Source: Psococerastis gibbosa (Eukaryota; Arthropoda; Insecta; Psocodea; Psocidae). From it: a DNA stretch of 64,000 nt. Positions 20,321-31,175 of this stretch are shown here, in pieces (the first letter of the stretch is position 1; every line of letters begins with the position of its first letter). The position numbers were made by a program, and so were the translations under genes. Under the pieces are notes generated by a model, which did not search any database, was not told the origin of the DNA, and worked only from the letters and a program-made list of their open reading frames with translations. The DNA is taken from positions 25,972,855 through 26,036,854 of the forward strand of contig OZ020491.1 of NCBI GenBank assembly GCA_963971405.1, given 5' to 3'.

Positions 20321-20716
20321 CCTTTAAGGGCAAACCGGAGTCGCCGATATTCCATTTCTGTGCAAACTTCAATTTCTCATGAAATATGGAACGCAGAACA
20401 ATGAAAAAATGCTGAATCGCAAGAAGAATTTGTTTTCCTAATTTTGATATGTAGTATGTTGGAATCATCAATACCGATCGGCTTAATTATTTTGATACGC
20501 AAAAAATAACGGTCAGTCAGGAGTTCAAGCTGAAGAAGTTCATCAACTGTGGCGAATTGAGGCTAGTTAAGGCTACATACTATACATCAAAATTAGGAGA
20601 AAAAATTCTTCTTGCGATTCTGCATTTTTTCATTGTTCAGTGTTCCATATTTTATGAGAAATTGAAGTTTGAACAGAAAATGGAATATCGGCGACTCCGG
20701 TTGGCCCTTAATCAGT
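20321..20716. mobile_element. FB2 foldback element, copy 2
   Basis: Begins TTTAAGGGCAAACCGGAGTC and ends CGGTTGGCCCTTAAT. TTAA is present at both borders in this copy, which would fit a TTAA target, but the arms are palindromic there so it is not proof. Centre matches copy 1 in inverse orientation (AGGAGTTCAAGCTGAAG). Confidence 0.85.
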
Positions 20717-20734
20717 TTTGGCCTGCTCGACATC

Positions 20735-20935
20735 ACTCTTGTCATGCCATGCAACACAAAACCCGGCGGTATGAATTTAAGCCGTCATATATCGGTGTGC
20801 GCATACATAACAAACTGCCTAATTTTATAAAGTCAGCCAAGAACTTAGCAGAGTTCAGAAGGAGTTCGAAGTGTTTCCTTATTCAAAAGACATTGTACAA
20901 CATCCAAGAGTTTTTTGAATAGGGAAGCACTTTGA
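20735..20935 (+). pseudogene. Non-LTR reverse transcriptase extreme C-terminus
   Basis: The frame ends TRRYEFKPSYIGVRIHNKLP, NFIKSAKNLAEFRRSSKCFL, IQKTLYNIQEFFE-stop at 20922. The pattern (NTR..., YxGxxIyNkLP, IK...FK..K.L..K.fYsv.Ef) is the C-terminus of a CR1/BovB-like insect reverse transcriptase. It abuts FB2 on the left, so the 5' part is missing. Confidence 0.8.
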
Positions 20936-21034
20936 ACTTTTTTTTTGGATTCTGTTAAGTTCTTGACTGCATTGTGCATTGTGTTAACATTTATTGTTTA
21001 TGTATTGAAAATTGGTGCAATATAGACTTATCTT

Positions 21035-21115
21035 ATCTTCCAGTCATCTCAGTTTTTTACAACGCTCCACTATATATGGACTCCCAACTAGCAAAGGTCA
21101 GTTTCCATCTCTTCA
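21035..21115 (-). pseudogene. Reverse transcriptase tail fragment
   Basis: Minus-strand match to the WKLTFASWESI / VVQNRDDW-type module also found at 32190-32360 (minus) and 53260-53400 (plus). Confidence 0.55.
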
Positions 21116-21185
21116 AACATATCTCTGTATCGCAAAATTTAGTCATTATAAAAAATCGCCGTGATACGACCACCCATAGAGCAGT

Positions 21186-21290
21186 GGTTTCCAACCTAAG
21201 GGTCGCGTTGGGTCAGGACCGACGTTTTCTTCAAGTATCTACAGGACTCCTGATGCGAAACGGGGGTGGATTTTAGATTGAGTCGGCTGA
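21186..21290 (+). repeat. hAT-like terminus fragment
   Basis: CAGTGGTTTCCAACCTAAGG followed by GTCGCG resembles a hAT (Charlie-like) terminal inverted repeat. No opposite end found nearby. Confidence 0.4.
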
Positions 21291-21349
21291 GTAGCCCTGT
21301 GAAAGGTTGACCCCTCAGTTAATCCCTCACTACCTGGGTGCTACCGTGA

Positions 21350-21652
21350 ACCACAGCCGGCCACCATATCAAGTTGAATCCAGCGGACCAGAGCAGGTTC
21401 AAAGCTGCAGATAACCTGGTTGTGTGCACAGTGCCGGTAGGGAAACATGGTAGGACTTGTCCTGGTCACCTCCGAACTAATCGTGTGACTTCACTGTGTT
21501 TCCCAAGTGGTTCGGGATCCACAATAATCAGGAGGTCCACTGTCCCATGGGCTGGCGTAGGACAATTTATTCGGGGTCACTCTATGGGCCCAAATATAAG
21601 GCCTAAGTCGTTATTAACCCGACGAACACTTTTACTACTACTACTACCCTGA
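21350..21652 (+). mobile_element. R2a retroposon, copy 1 of a head-to-tail pair
   Basis: Starts CAGCCGGCCACCATATCAAG, contains GTGCACAGTGCCGGTAGGG and TCAGGAGGTCCACTGTCC, and ends with an (ACT)n tail. Confidence 0.82.
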
Positions 21653-21905
21653 ATCACAGCCGGCCGCCATACCAAGTTGAATCCAGCGGACCAGAGCAGG
21701 TTCAAAGCTGCAGATAAATTGGTCGTGTGCACAGTGCCGGTAGGGAAACATGGTAGGACTTGTCCTGGTCACCTCCGAACTAGTCGTGTGTCACTGTGTT
21801 TCCCAAGTGGTTCGGAATCCACTATAATCAGGAGGTCCACTGGAGTCCTATGGGCCCACACCGTGGCCTGGGACTGTGTCAAACCATACTACTACTACTA
21901 CTACC
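21653..21905 (+). mobile_element. R2a retroposon, copy 2 of a head-to-tail pair
   Basis: Second unit, starting directly after the CTACTACTAC tail of the first with CCTGAATCACAGCCGGCCGC. It is shorter at the 3' part and ends with another CTACTACTACTAC tail followed again by CCTGAATCACA. Confidence 0.82.
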
Positions 21906-22074
21906 CTGAATCACACACGTATTGCCGCCATGGCAGTGATGAAAAAGCACAGGTGCTTGGTTTGAAAGTTTCCCACTTCCGCAGAAACAAAAAACAAAAA
22001 AAAGGTCGCGACCTCGAAAAGGCTGAGAACCCGTGCCATAAAGGGTCTAGTCCAGAGGACTAATAGAAGAGACA

Positions 22075-22190
22075 TTTCAAGAAGAAAGGCGGATAATATT
22101 TTCCTTCTCGCCGAGTATCGAACATCGACCTTCCGTGTAAGAGTCGAGTTCTCTATCAACTGACCTAATCCAGAGGCCAGGTATAATATA
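22075..22190 (-). mobile_element. tRNA-derived SINE fragment (family C)
   Basis: Minus strand: ATTAGGTCAGTTGATAGAG (A box) ... GTCGATGTTCGATACTCGG (B-box-like). Related to 9505-9605. Confidence 0.55.
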
Positions 22191-22384
22191 ACAATGGCGA
22201 AAACCAGAGGCGCTAAGCCATGATTTATCGGAGCAACATTTTGATGGCGCAACCAGACAATTACTACGGGAAATACTTCAGGTTTTTGTTTCTAATACGG
22301 CGAGTTTTTTATAGGGGGGCCAAATTTCACGAACATGTCTCAGAACCATCTGTTGTCCTCCCATCAATCCCATGTCGCACTTTT

Positions 22385-23330
22385 TAGCCCTGATTTCACA
22401 ATAAAGTCGTCATGGACACTATAATTTGTTCCAGACTGGCTTCATGATTGAGATATTTTCCAAGTTTCCAAGCATTACTAGGTCCGGGCTCTGCGCTCTA
22501 GGGACAAGGCCGCAGGGCAAAGGCATCTCATAGCGGCACCATACACAAGGCTCAATCAATCAATTTTTTTTGGCGCTTTAGATAATTCTTATCTGCCGTA
22601 TATGATTTTTAGCCCAGATTTTTTTTACAATAAAGTCGTCATGGACACTATAATTTGTTCCAGACTGGCTTCATGATTGAGATATTTTCCAAGTTTCCAA
22701 GCATTACTAGGTCCGGGCGCAGCGCTCTAGGGACAAGGCCGCAGGGCAAAGGCATCTCATAGCGGCACCATACACAAGGCTCAACCAATCAATTTTTTTT
22801 GGCGCTTTAGATAATTCTTATCTGCCGTATATGATTTTTAGCCTAGATTTTTTTCACAATAAAGTCGTCATGGACACTATAATTTGTTCCAGACTGGCTT
22901 CATGATTGAGATATTTTCCAAGTTTCCAAGCATTACTAGGTCCGGGCACTGCGCTCTAGGGACAAGGCCGCAGGGCAAAGGCATCTCATAGCGGCACCAT
23001 ACACAAGGCTCAATCAATCAATTTTTTTTGGCGCTTTAGATAATTCTTATCTGCCGTATATGATTTTTAGCCCAGATTTTTTTTACAATAAAGTCGTCAT
23101 GGACACTATAATTTGTTCCAGACTGGCTTCATGATTGAGATATTTTCTAAGTTTCCAAGTATTTCTAGATCCGGGCGCTGCACCCTATTGAGAAACAACG
23201 CTGCAGGGCAAAGGAACCTAATAGCGGCACCCTTCACCAGCTTGATAAGCGACGTGCAAGGTTCGATCAATCAATTTTTTTTTGGCACTTTCGATAATTG
23301 TATATGATTTTTTGATCGTCGTCAATAAAT
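22385..23330. repeat. 229-bp tandem array (4 units)
   Basis: GTCGTCATGGACACTATAAT starts at 22406, 22635, 22864 and 23093, an exact 229-bp period. The first three units are nearly identical; the fourth differs (ACCCTATTGAGAAACAACG in place of the GGACAAGGCC region and an extra AGCTTGATAAGCGAC segment). Short frames inside are repeat shadows. Confidence 0.95.
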
Positions 23331-23487
23331 GTTTGAACTGCTCGTAAAAGACTAGACATAAAACCGCACAATTCGTCCAGAAAACCGGTGATTTCCAGTG
23401 TGTGTTTCATTTGACCACTATAACATTTTTAATACGAATATAAAAAATAAACAAAAAATTATAATTTTCCAGTAATTTCCATTTGAA

Positions 23488-23790
23488 CAACAATAAAGTC
23501 GTCATGGACACAATAATTTGTTTCCAGACCGGGACTGGTTTCATTATTGAGACATTTTCTAAGTTTCCAAGCATTACTAGAACCAGGCGCTGCACCCTAT
23601 TGAAAGACAAAACTGCAGGGCAAAGGAATCTAATAGCGGCACCCTTCACCAGCTTGATTAGCGAAGTGCAAGGCTCAATCAATTTTTTTTTTTTGACCCT
23701 CTAAATAATTTTTCTCTGCCGGCCGCATACGATTTTTCCCTGTTCGTCAATAAATGTTTGAACTGCTCGTAAAATACCACTGACATCAAC
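23488..23790. repeat. Detached fifth unit of the 229-bp array
   Basis: Matches the fourth unit of the main array, including the AGCTTGATTAGCGAAGTGCA segment and the AATAAATGTTTGAACTGCTC trailer, and is separated from it by about 160 bp. Confidence 0.85.
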
Positions 23791-23829
23791 CCGCGACACT
23801 CGCCCAGAAAACCAGTGTAAAGTTGACCA

Positions 23830-24001
23830 TTGTTGTTGGTTCGAGTCCTACACTTCCTACATTTTCTGGCCATACTTCAGAGGGCATGTAAAGCAGGCGG
23901 TCCTGGGCTTTCTTAGTTGAGTGTAACAGAGGGCTTTATAGCCCTAACTCCGCTAGGTTGGCTTAGTAATAGAACAAAAAAAGTCCTTATTTAGTTATTT
24001 G
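23830..24001 (+). mobile_element. SINE-Glu copy, 5'-truncated
   Basis: Starts at the B-box side (GTTGTTGGTTCGAGTCCTAC), full body, tail TCCTTATTTAGTTATTT. The A-box half is missing. Confidence 0.88.
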
Positions 24002-24732
24002 TAATATCGTAACATCCTTAATACGGCCCTGACTGAAACTTATTTTCCATTTGAATCGATTCTCTGTCGGTTCACGTGTTTTCGCATGGCATAGAGAAAA
24101 CCAAGCCGTGCAATGTCGTCAAGGATATGTGTGCAAAATTTGAATTTAATATGTTCTGTTCTTCTGTAAATGCCTCTTCTAACGAAGATTGGCGATTATC
24201 ATAGCTGAAATAAGGCACTAGCTTGGCCACAAGAAATTCGGAATGACAACATCTCATGAGGAGACGTTTCACATGACCTTTTAAGGCGTAAGAGCTAATG
24301 CCCAATGTATACCCAGTCATAGTGAGTACAAAGAAGCCCAAGAATTGTAGGCCTGTGTAAAACCTAACCTAGCCTAACCAACAGCAAATCTACAAAAGTT
24401 AATAAACTCGCCTTAAAAGGCGTGCAGTAGGTAGGTAGGTACGGCCAGACTCCGCCCTAGTATATATAACTAACGACCTTAACACCACAAAATTTATGCA
24501 AATCAGGCGGTCCAGATAGTATTTCATAGGCTACTGACACATTTGATGTATCGCGCCGCCTGATTGGACATCGAACAATACGTCTTACATCACACGGCTA
24601 CTGGAGAATCCGCTGAAATCCCAACTAGAAAATGGCACCATTTACAGTTCTATATAGGAGAGACGGCGCATTACTTTCCCGCCAAAAATATGGTTGTATA
24701 TAGCATAATATGTCTTATCGATGCATTCTAAC

Positions 24733-24805
24733 TTCAGCAGTGGCGGATTTACCAGTAGGCAACTGAGGCAAATGCCTATATCCGCGAGCGCGTACTTTAA
24801 ATTTT
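24733..24805 (+). repeat. hAT-like terminus fragment
   Basis: CAGTGGCGGATTTACCAGTA then AGGCAACTGAGGCAAATGCC. CAGTGGCGGAT is a common hAT terminus. It is cut off by the R1 copy that begins near 24811. Confidence 0.55.
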
Positions 24806-24810
24806 TTTGT

Positions 24811-25508
24811 TGGGGTTGCCCACCTGACGTCACTGGAGGTGAGGTAAATTCTAGTTAGGTCAGACCAACACATTACCACACAGCAATACTGGCAGGGCAC
24901 GCAATGCACTTGAGCGTGAATTTTCTATCATTTTTTCAAATAAACATTTTTTTGCACAAAACCAAATACTTTTCTGGGAAAGCAATCTGTCCGGTTTCGT
25001 TACTCAATTTAACACCTTCAACATACCTGAAGTTAGAAATCATCGATAGAAAGTTTTCGCAGAAAAATTATTTTTTAGTCATTTTTCATTAAAATTTAGT
25101 TATTTTTATTTTTTTACCCCCAGAAGCAACCTATCAAGGGGCAAGCGACCCCCCGCATTTCGTTAACATTAATAACGACTACAATATAAGTGAATTTAAA
25201 AGAAATCGTTGGAGCCGTTTTTGAGAAATAATTTTTTTAGACGTTTTTTTAATTAAGTTAGCCCCAAATAAAAAAAATAGTTCCGAGGTATGATTTTTGT
25301 GAACCTACATGCCGAATTTAATCAAAATCGACCGAGTAGTTTGCCCAGAAATCGACGCACAGACAGACAGACAGACAGACATTTCGTAAAAACCACTTTT
25401 TTGGGTTCCTGGGACCTTAAAACGTGTAAATCCGTTGAAATCTCGGAATCGAAAATTTCGACCGTCACAAAGCTTTCCTTATACTACGTATAAATTGGAA
25501 AGCTATAA
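24811..25508 (+). repeat. R1 repeat, 5'-truncated
   Basis: Begins at the CCACCTGACGTCACTGGAGG block (no poly(G), no AAAGAACCGG start) and runs to AATTGGAAAGC. A small deletion removes the AAACCCCCC segment near 25250. Confidence 0.9.
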
Positions 25509-25574
25509 TATATAAATAAATATATATATATTTCTGTTAAGCATCATCGATTATATTACTAATATTTTATCACT

Positions 25575-25850
25575 ACTGCCAACACGTTTGATTGGCCACT
25601 TGATTCGTCACACAGTCCTGCGCTTTCAGCTCTCAGCCTCAGCTCTTGGTGCGTTCCAGCTGTTGCACCCTCCTTGATCCATGAATTCCTTCTTCGGCCG
25701 CCCCCTTCTATTGGTTCCTTCCACTGTGCCCTCAATGAGCCTGTGTACCATGGTACCTGACAGTTAGACACCATCTCTTCTGTTATATTCTCGTTGCTAC
25801 CAACACATTTGATTGGACACTTGATTGACCACCTAACAATGCACATTACG
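25575..25850 (-). pseudogene. Reverse transcriptase C-terminal fragment
   Basis: Minus strand in two frames: MVHRLIEGTVEGTNRRGRP and KKEFMDQGGCNSW-like pieces with frameshifts. The same IEGTxEGxNRRGRP module as at 17240. Confidence 0.65.
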
Positions 25851-26284
25851 TCACGCAGCTACTGGAGAATCGGCTCCATTATATTATCCGTTGGAATCCC
25901 ACCCAGTAAATGGCACTATTAATGATAGGCTAACCAGTTTAGGTTAGACTCGCATAGGTCTAGGTCTTTACTGACAGTGTATTTATAATCAGGGTTCCTT
26001 TCATTCCTTAAATGTCTTCGCCAATGGTCTTTAAGTACAATAATAATAATAATAGCAATTGCCTGCATGCGCCATTAATTTGATCAGAATTTTGGTAAAT
26101 TGGATGAGTAAATACGGTATGATGAAGCAGTAGAATCCGGGATGTTAGGCCGTTCTGTAAGCGTACTTCCAAACGTTTCCGCAACATCTGCGGTCGACAT
26201 CTTCAGTGAATTTGCGTCGACTTCTAATCTTGTATCTCGGAGGCTCAGCGGGTAGGCCCATCCTGGTTCCAATTAAAATCATGA

Positions 26285-26763
26285 TTAAATGTCTCTACTA
26301 TCGAAAATCATCATAGCAATTTGGACCTTGGTGACTGCTGCTCTCAAAAGGGAAGCAGTGCTCTTGCCAAACCAGTGCCGCAGGTTTTTCAACCAGGATG
26401 TTCTTGGATTGTTACATGCAGAAGGCGATATTGTTCGTTCCTCATCACATAGCCGAAGTATGTTAGTTTCCGTTTGTTAACCGTCCGCAGCAACTCTGCC
26501 TCCGTATCCATTCTCCTCAGGACCTCGGCATTAGGGACACCAAAGCTGGCCGCCATACCAAGTTGAATCCAGCGGACCAGAGCAGGTTCAAAGATAACTT
26601 GGTCGTGTGCACAGTGCCGGTAGGGAAACATGGTAGGACTTGTCCTGGTCACCTCCGAACTAATCGTCTGACTTCACTGTGTTTCCCAAGTGGTTCGGAA
26701 TCCACTATAATCAGGAGGTCCACTGTCCCGTGGCCTGGGACTGTGTCCAACCATTCTACTACT
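26285..26763 (-). pseudogene. Reverse transcriptase fragment interrupted at its 5' side by R2a
   Basis: Minus strand: VPNAEVLRRMDTEAELLRTV, NKRKLTYFGYVMRNEQYRLL and then RQFFNQ-like remnants. The same NAEVLxRM...ELLxT module as at 49500 (plus). The region upstream in the minus direction is the R2a insertion at 26546-26763. Confidence 0.75.
26546..26763 (+). mobile_element. R2a retroposon with target-site duplication
   Basis: GCCGCCATACCAAGTTGAAT to a short CTACTACT end. The flanks repeat: AGGGACACCAAAG (26533-26545) and AGGGACATCAAAA (26764-26776), 11 of 13 identical. Confidence 0.82.
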
Positions 26764-26826
26764 AGGGACATCAAAATTTATTAATAACTTTATATATATA
26801 AAAATATATAAAAAAGCCAACGGCCT

Positions 26827-27165
26827 TACCATGTTGAGTCCATTAGAGCAGAGCATGTTTCAAACTGCGGCAAACTTGGTAGTGTGCGCAGCGTTGGCAG
26901 GGGAACATGATGGGACATGATATCGCGCTTAGGCAGTCTACGTGAGTGTCGAGTCCTGGCCACCTCCGATTTAATCTTTACCATGTTCCCCAAGTTGTTC
27001 GGAATCCACTATAATCAGGAGGTCCACCCTTTCAGTCAACTCCCCGTTCCCCGAGGTGAAAGAGTCTGCCCTTAGGGTGCCTCAAGTTAACAAACAGACT
27101 CACTCCCCCCGCCAGGCTGACAGGGTTGCTTAAAGCAATAAATGCTGAAAGCAGGCGTTAGAAAC
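26827..27165 (+). repeat. R2b repeat
   Basis: Near-complete copy ending AATGCTGAAAGCAGGCGTTA, followed by GAAACAAC, the same 3' end seen inverted at 34989. Confidence 0.88.
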
Positions 27166-27254
27166 AACATATATATAAAGTTATTAATAATGTTTCACTT
27201 CCACGAAGTCGCTGAAGAAACTCTCTCATGGATACATCAAAATTTCCTAGATTA

Positions 27255-27330
27255 TGGGTTTATTGTAAGAGTGGGCCGAAAGGCTTAAAATTGGCCCATA
27301 TGGAAAATTAAGACAATTTTCCTTCTTTCC
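27255..27330 (+). repeat. Short shared repeat segment
   Basis: GTAAGAGTGGGCCGAAAGGC ... GACAATTTTCCTTCTTTCC also occurs at 58515-58590. Possibly a retroelement 3' end. Confidence 0.5.
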
Positions 27331-27555
27331 TTTTCTTTGCACATCATTCGTCTGAATATCCACATTTGAAATGCACTGATTCTGTTCTCTATAGCTTGTG
27401 TCAACGTCCACCCCTCCATAGCATATAGAACGCTTGGGAACACAACATTTCACCATTCTCAACCGAACGTCCAACCTCGGACTACAGTGAAGGAAAAACA
27501 GGAAAAAGTGAAACCTGAGAAGGACCTGGAAGTCACATGTCTCAGGACATTGCAT

Positions 27556-27728
27556 AGAGTAGAGCTAACGAGACTTACCCGAAAGGTTATTGGTTCAAAT
27601 ACCACGCTAGTTGCATTTCCTGGCCATGCTTCGGAGGGCATGTTAAGGAGGAAGTCGTACATAGTTCAGCGTAAGAGTTAGCCCTAACATGGCTTAGTAA
27701 TGGACCAAGTCAATATTTACTTATTTAT
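27556..27728 (+). mobile_element. SINE-Glu copy, diverged
   Basis: ACTTACCCGAAAGGTTATTG, degenerate B box GGTTCAAATACC, GCCATGCTTCGGAGGGCATG, GGCTTAGTAATGGA and a TTACTTATTTATC tail. Several indels; an old copy. Confidence 0.8.
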
Positions 27729-28199
27729 CAAAATTCTGCTACCACCAGCTCCACCTTCTTCGACCAATTTAGAGCTCGTCTTGCAGCCATGGCGGGATTT
27801 GTTATTATTTGGAAGACGTGGTCTGATTGGTCTAAGAAGACATCCTTGGCAAATGTCCCCAATTTAAAACTCCAGAACTGCCCTTTCACCTCCTGATCCT
27901 ACCTTTCTTTCCAGGCCTGAATCCTTCGGAAGTAGCATACAATGTTATGATACGATTCGCCTTGCTTTAATTTAAATAAATACCTGTTTTATCACCAGAG
28001 CGTAGCACTTGTCTGATATGCGTACAACTTATTTTGTACCTACCGGGGCACCACTTTCCTATGTTACACACATAAATATGTTGTGTAACGGAGGAGGTCA
28101 CGTGAATCTGAACTAGGCCTACGAGTAGATTATTTAATTTCGAGCATACAGTATCCCTAACTGGGAACAAAGTTACTAATAACAATGCTTTTGAAATAT

Positions 28200-28520
28200 T
28201 CTTCTTCTTTAACGCCTCTTCTATCGAAGATTGACGATCATCATGACAATTGATGAGACGATGATTATACTAGGGATTTGTAATGCAGTGGTTTCCCGTT
28301 GCCTTCTGCATCCTTATGCCGTCTTCATTGAGTTCCTCCGCCTTCGGGGCCCAACCCCAAGACAAAAGAGTGCCCTAGTAGTGGTTACTTATTTTAAGGG
28401 CGGCAACTATTCGTCCCGTCTCAAGAGTCATCCTCGGACTACTGTGGCAACCCTTCACTACCACACCCTCGGATTATGCCGCTGCTTGGCTGAGGACTGT
28501 TTATTTCATTACATTTAGTA
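28200..28520 (-). repeat. R3 repeat (non-LTR 3' end)
   Basis: At the left lies the inverted reverse-transcriptase terminus GCCTCTTCTATCGAAGATTG; then GTAATGCAGTGGTTTCCCGT and TCCTCCGCCTTCGGGGCCCA. Other copies are at 29896, 31018, 34729 and 62866. The word GATAGAAGAGGCATTAA(GAAG)n is the 3' end in each complete case. Confidence 0.7.
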
Positions 28521-28640
28521 AAATCCACGTTTTTGGTTCCTGGAACCTCAAAACATATAAATCCGCTAAAATCTACAAAATCGAAAATTTCGACCATCAC
28601 AAAGTATTCCATATACTGACGTATAACTAGGAAAGCAAAA
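28519..28640 (+). repeat. R1 repeat, 3' end only
   Basis: From AAAATCCACGTTTTTGGTTC to AACTAGGAAAGCAAA, equivalent to the last 120 bp of R1. It abuts R3. Confidence 0.82.
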
Positions 28641-29110
28641 ATATTTCTGGCCTAAGTTCGTCAAGTACATCGTAACACTGCGCCAAACTGGTCCCCAGCA
28701 ACCAGCCAATGGGGGGTCTAAACTCTAAACCACTAAATATCTTCAAATGTCAGCCAATTTCGTAACTTATTGGTCCATCAAGAATTGATACAGATGCTCG
28801 ATAGCCTTTTATTCTTCGTTTACGAGCACCTACTCTGACCAGCTTTAATTAGCGGTGGGGTCTTCATAGATTTCCTCCTTGGTTTGCCACTTCCTCACTC
28901 TATTAATCTTTGGCGCCAGCAGGTGTATTATATTACAATAAGGAAATTTCTCAGGAAATATCACTGAGGTCGCCATCGGCAAAACTTACGTCTTGTTGGA
29001 ATCTTAGCCTTGCAGAAACTTGTCAATGTGCACAATTTGAGCACTGTGCATCCTGCCACTATGTTCAATGAGCACGTACATGATAGACTGCCAAAAAAAC
29101 CAGTCAGAAT

Positions 29111-29795
29111 CAGTGCCGGATTAACCCATGGGCACTTGGGGCACAGGCCCCCGCCCCCCCCCCGAAATACTTAAAATTCCGGCCCCCCCCCCAGAATGAG
29201 ACATTTTAAGATTAAAATATAAAAAAAAATATAAATTAAAAGTTTTGAAATTGCCGGGAAGTAGTATTATTATTATTTTTTCCTGCAATGCTGGTAGGTA
29301 GATTTATGAATTTTAGAGGAGGTTGCAACTTGCACCAGAGGCTGACGAAGCGACCTGCTATCGCCCCCCTCCCCCCTTTGGAAGGCAGTTATATTCTTTG
29401 CCTCTAAAATCTAGGTGTTACAGCACTCAAAATGTGCAAATTTCAGCCCTATTTTTTCCAATCTTTTCTCCCGGGGGAGACCCCCGGGCCTCCCTTGGCC
29501 ATAATTATATTGATTCTTTGTAATACGTAGGTAGGCATTCTTGCTCTCGAAGTGTGGAAAACCCCGATATTTCAGCCCTCTGTCTCCTGAGCAGCTTTTA
29601 TGAAAATGCGTGCAGAGGCACCAAATTATACCACACCTTTGAAAACCAATCGTTACGCCACTGACAAGTGCCTCCCCCTTTTATGAGGTCTGGGACCGCC
29701 TCTGTCTGGGGCCCCCTCGTCCGCCTCTGGTTTGCACCCACGCCCCCCCCCCCTATCTTGTGCCCCCGGCCCCCCCAGGGGTTAATCCGGCACTG
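29111..29795. mobile_element. hAT-type non-autonomous element with exact 8-bp TSD
   Basis: Starts CAGTGCCGGATTAACCC and ends GGGGTTAATCCGGCACTG. Both ends are flanked by GTCAGAAT (29103-29110 and 29796-29803). An 8-bp duplication plus CAGTG termini define hAT. The 685-bp interior has poly(C) tracts, a CCCGGGGGAGACCCCCGGG block, and no transposase. Confidence 0.93.
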
Positions 29796-29895
29796 GTCAG
29801 AATGTGTAAACACCAGCAGGTTTGTTGGAAGTTTTAAAAACTCTGGGGCGGTTGTTGAGTGCCTACGCTAAGGGGACGAATTTTACAGGGTCAAT

Positions 29896-30190
29896 CTTCT
29901 TCTTCTAATGCCTCTTCTATCGAAGCTTGATGATCATCATGGCAATTGTAGTCATGATAACTATACTAGGTAATTGTAATGCAGTGGTTTACCTTCTGCA
30001 TCCTATTGTCGTTGACTCTTCATTAGGTTCCTCCGCCTTCAGGGCTAGTTTCCCAAATCTAGGGCAAAAGAGTGCCCTGCACAGAAAACACTGTGTTTTC
30101 CGTTTATCCCGGCTCAAACTCGGTCCCCTATCTGTACAGTCGCCATCATGGTTTCCATCTTCGCCACGAGGAGGAACAGATTAGGGATTT
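29896..30190 (-). repeat. R3 repeat
   Basis: ATGCCTCTTCTATCGAAGC, GTAATGCAGTGGTTTACCTT, GGGCAAAAGAGTGCCCTGCA, then TTATCCCGGCTCAAACTCGG and ATTAGGGATTTTCGCCT. The most extended minus copy. Confidence 0.7.
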
Positions 30191-30194
30191 TCGC

Positions 30195-31015
30195 CTTTGA
30201 AAACATAAGGTATTACTCAGAAACTCAACTACTTTGAAAACCCCGTTGATAGCGAAGCAAAAACAGGACTTAGTCCAGGGGCTGGCACAGCTACCTTATC
30301 CAAGGAAAAGTGTAATCAGAGGCACTCAGTGAGAATCCTGAGGTTTCAAAAAGGAGGCGAACCGAGCCAAAGTCTGCTGTAAGGGCTACAAAATCGAACC
30401 GGTTTTGACCTAGAAAAATAGAATAATTACAATATCGTGCGCACAGGAATGGGAGCGCTTAAAAGAATTGAATGCCGCCTTGGGGATAAACCAGATAAAA
30501 ATTTCACCAGATCAGAAAATAGCAGAAAATTATATAACGTGTAAAAGATAAAAGATAAGAGAGACATTATCTATGATAATATCGGAAAATCAATTGTGTT
30601 TATCATCGGAATCGGAAAATTTCCCATTAAACGTAAAAGCTTGCTCATTTTCCTGTCTGATGTTCGTGATTGACTCCGGGGATTTCCAATTTCTGTGTGT
30701 CTGGTAATGTGACTGACTTTCTTGGAAGTTTTCTCCAGAGTCAAGGGTCATTCTGAACAAATCGCACACCCCCCCCCCCTCCCCCCTACTACACGTTTTA
30801 TGTGCAAAGATGAATATCACAGGAAGTGACAATTGTAGAGCTATCAAAAAATCGAAAACCTTTAGAAAAACTACTCCTCTGCATTTTGATAAATGATATG
30901 CGCCCATTACTAATACCAATTGGTCTCAGTTTTAAAACTCTATCCTCCAGATCGTTTTTTGCAGAAATCGGGGTTACAGTTGTCTTCAAAATAACTGAGT
31001 TTTTTGTAATGCCTT
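30195..31015. other. Unassigned sequence
   Basis: Apart from a C-rich run at 30768-30787, I see no repeat partner or exon in this stretch. Confidence 0.4.
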
Positions 31016-31017
31016 AT

Positions 31018-31170
31018 GGTCTCAGAGGCGAAGACGGGAAAATCGGAAAATCCCTAATCTGCAGCTCGTCATGGTGAAGATGGTAGCGGGTAATGGCGAC
31101 TGAATACATAGGGAACCGAAATAGAGCCGGGATAAGCGAAAAACACTGTCTTTTCTGTGCAGGGCACTCA
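31018..31170 (+). repeat. R3 repeat, partial, cut by a MITE
   Basis: CTCAGAGGCGAAGACGGG ... GAGCCGGGATAAGCGAAAAA ... TGCAGGGCACTC, the same order as 34729-34865, ending where the 31176 MITE begins. Confidence 0.65.
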
Positions 31171-31175
31171 TTATA

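Noticed and set aside
18386-20922. Similar frames containing SKLGEKILL in two places, as a gene family
   Set aside because: They fall in both arms of the FB2 foldbacks, so the similarity is DNA-level repeat symmetry.
25340-25385. Coding TDRQTDRQ peptide
   Set aside because: It is the ACAGACAGACA block of the non-coding R1 repeat.
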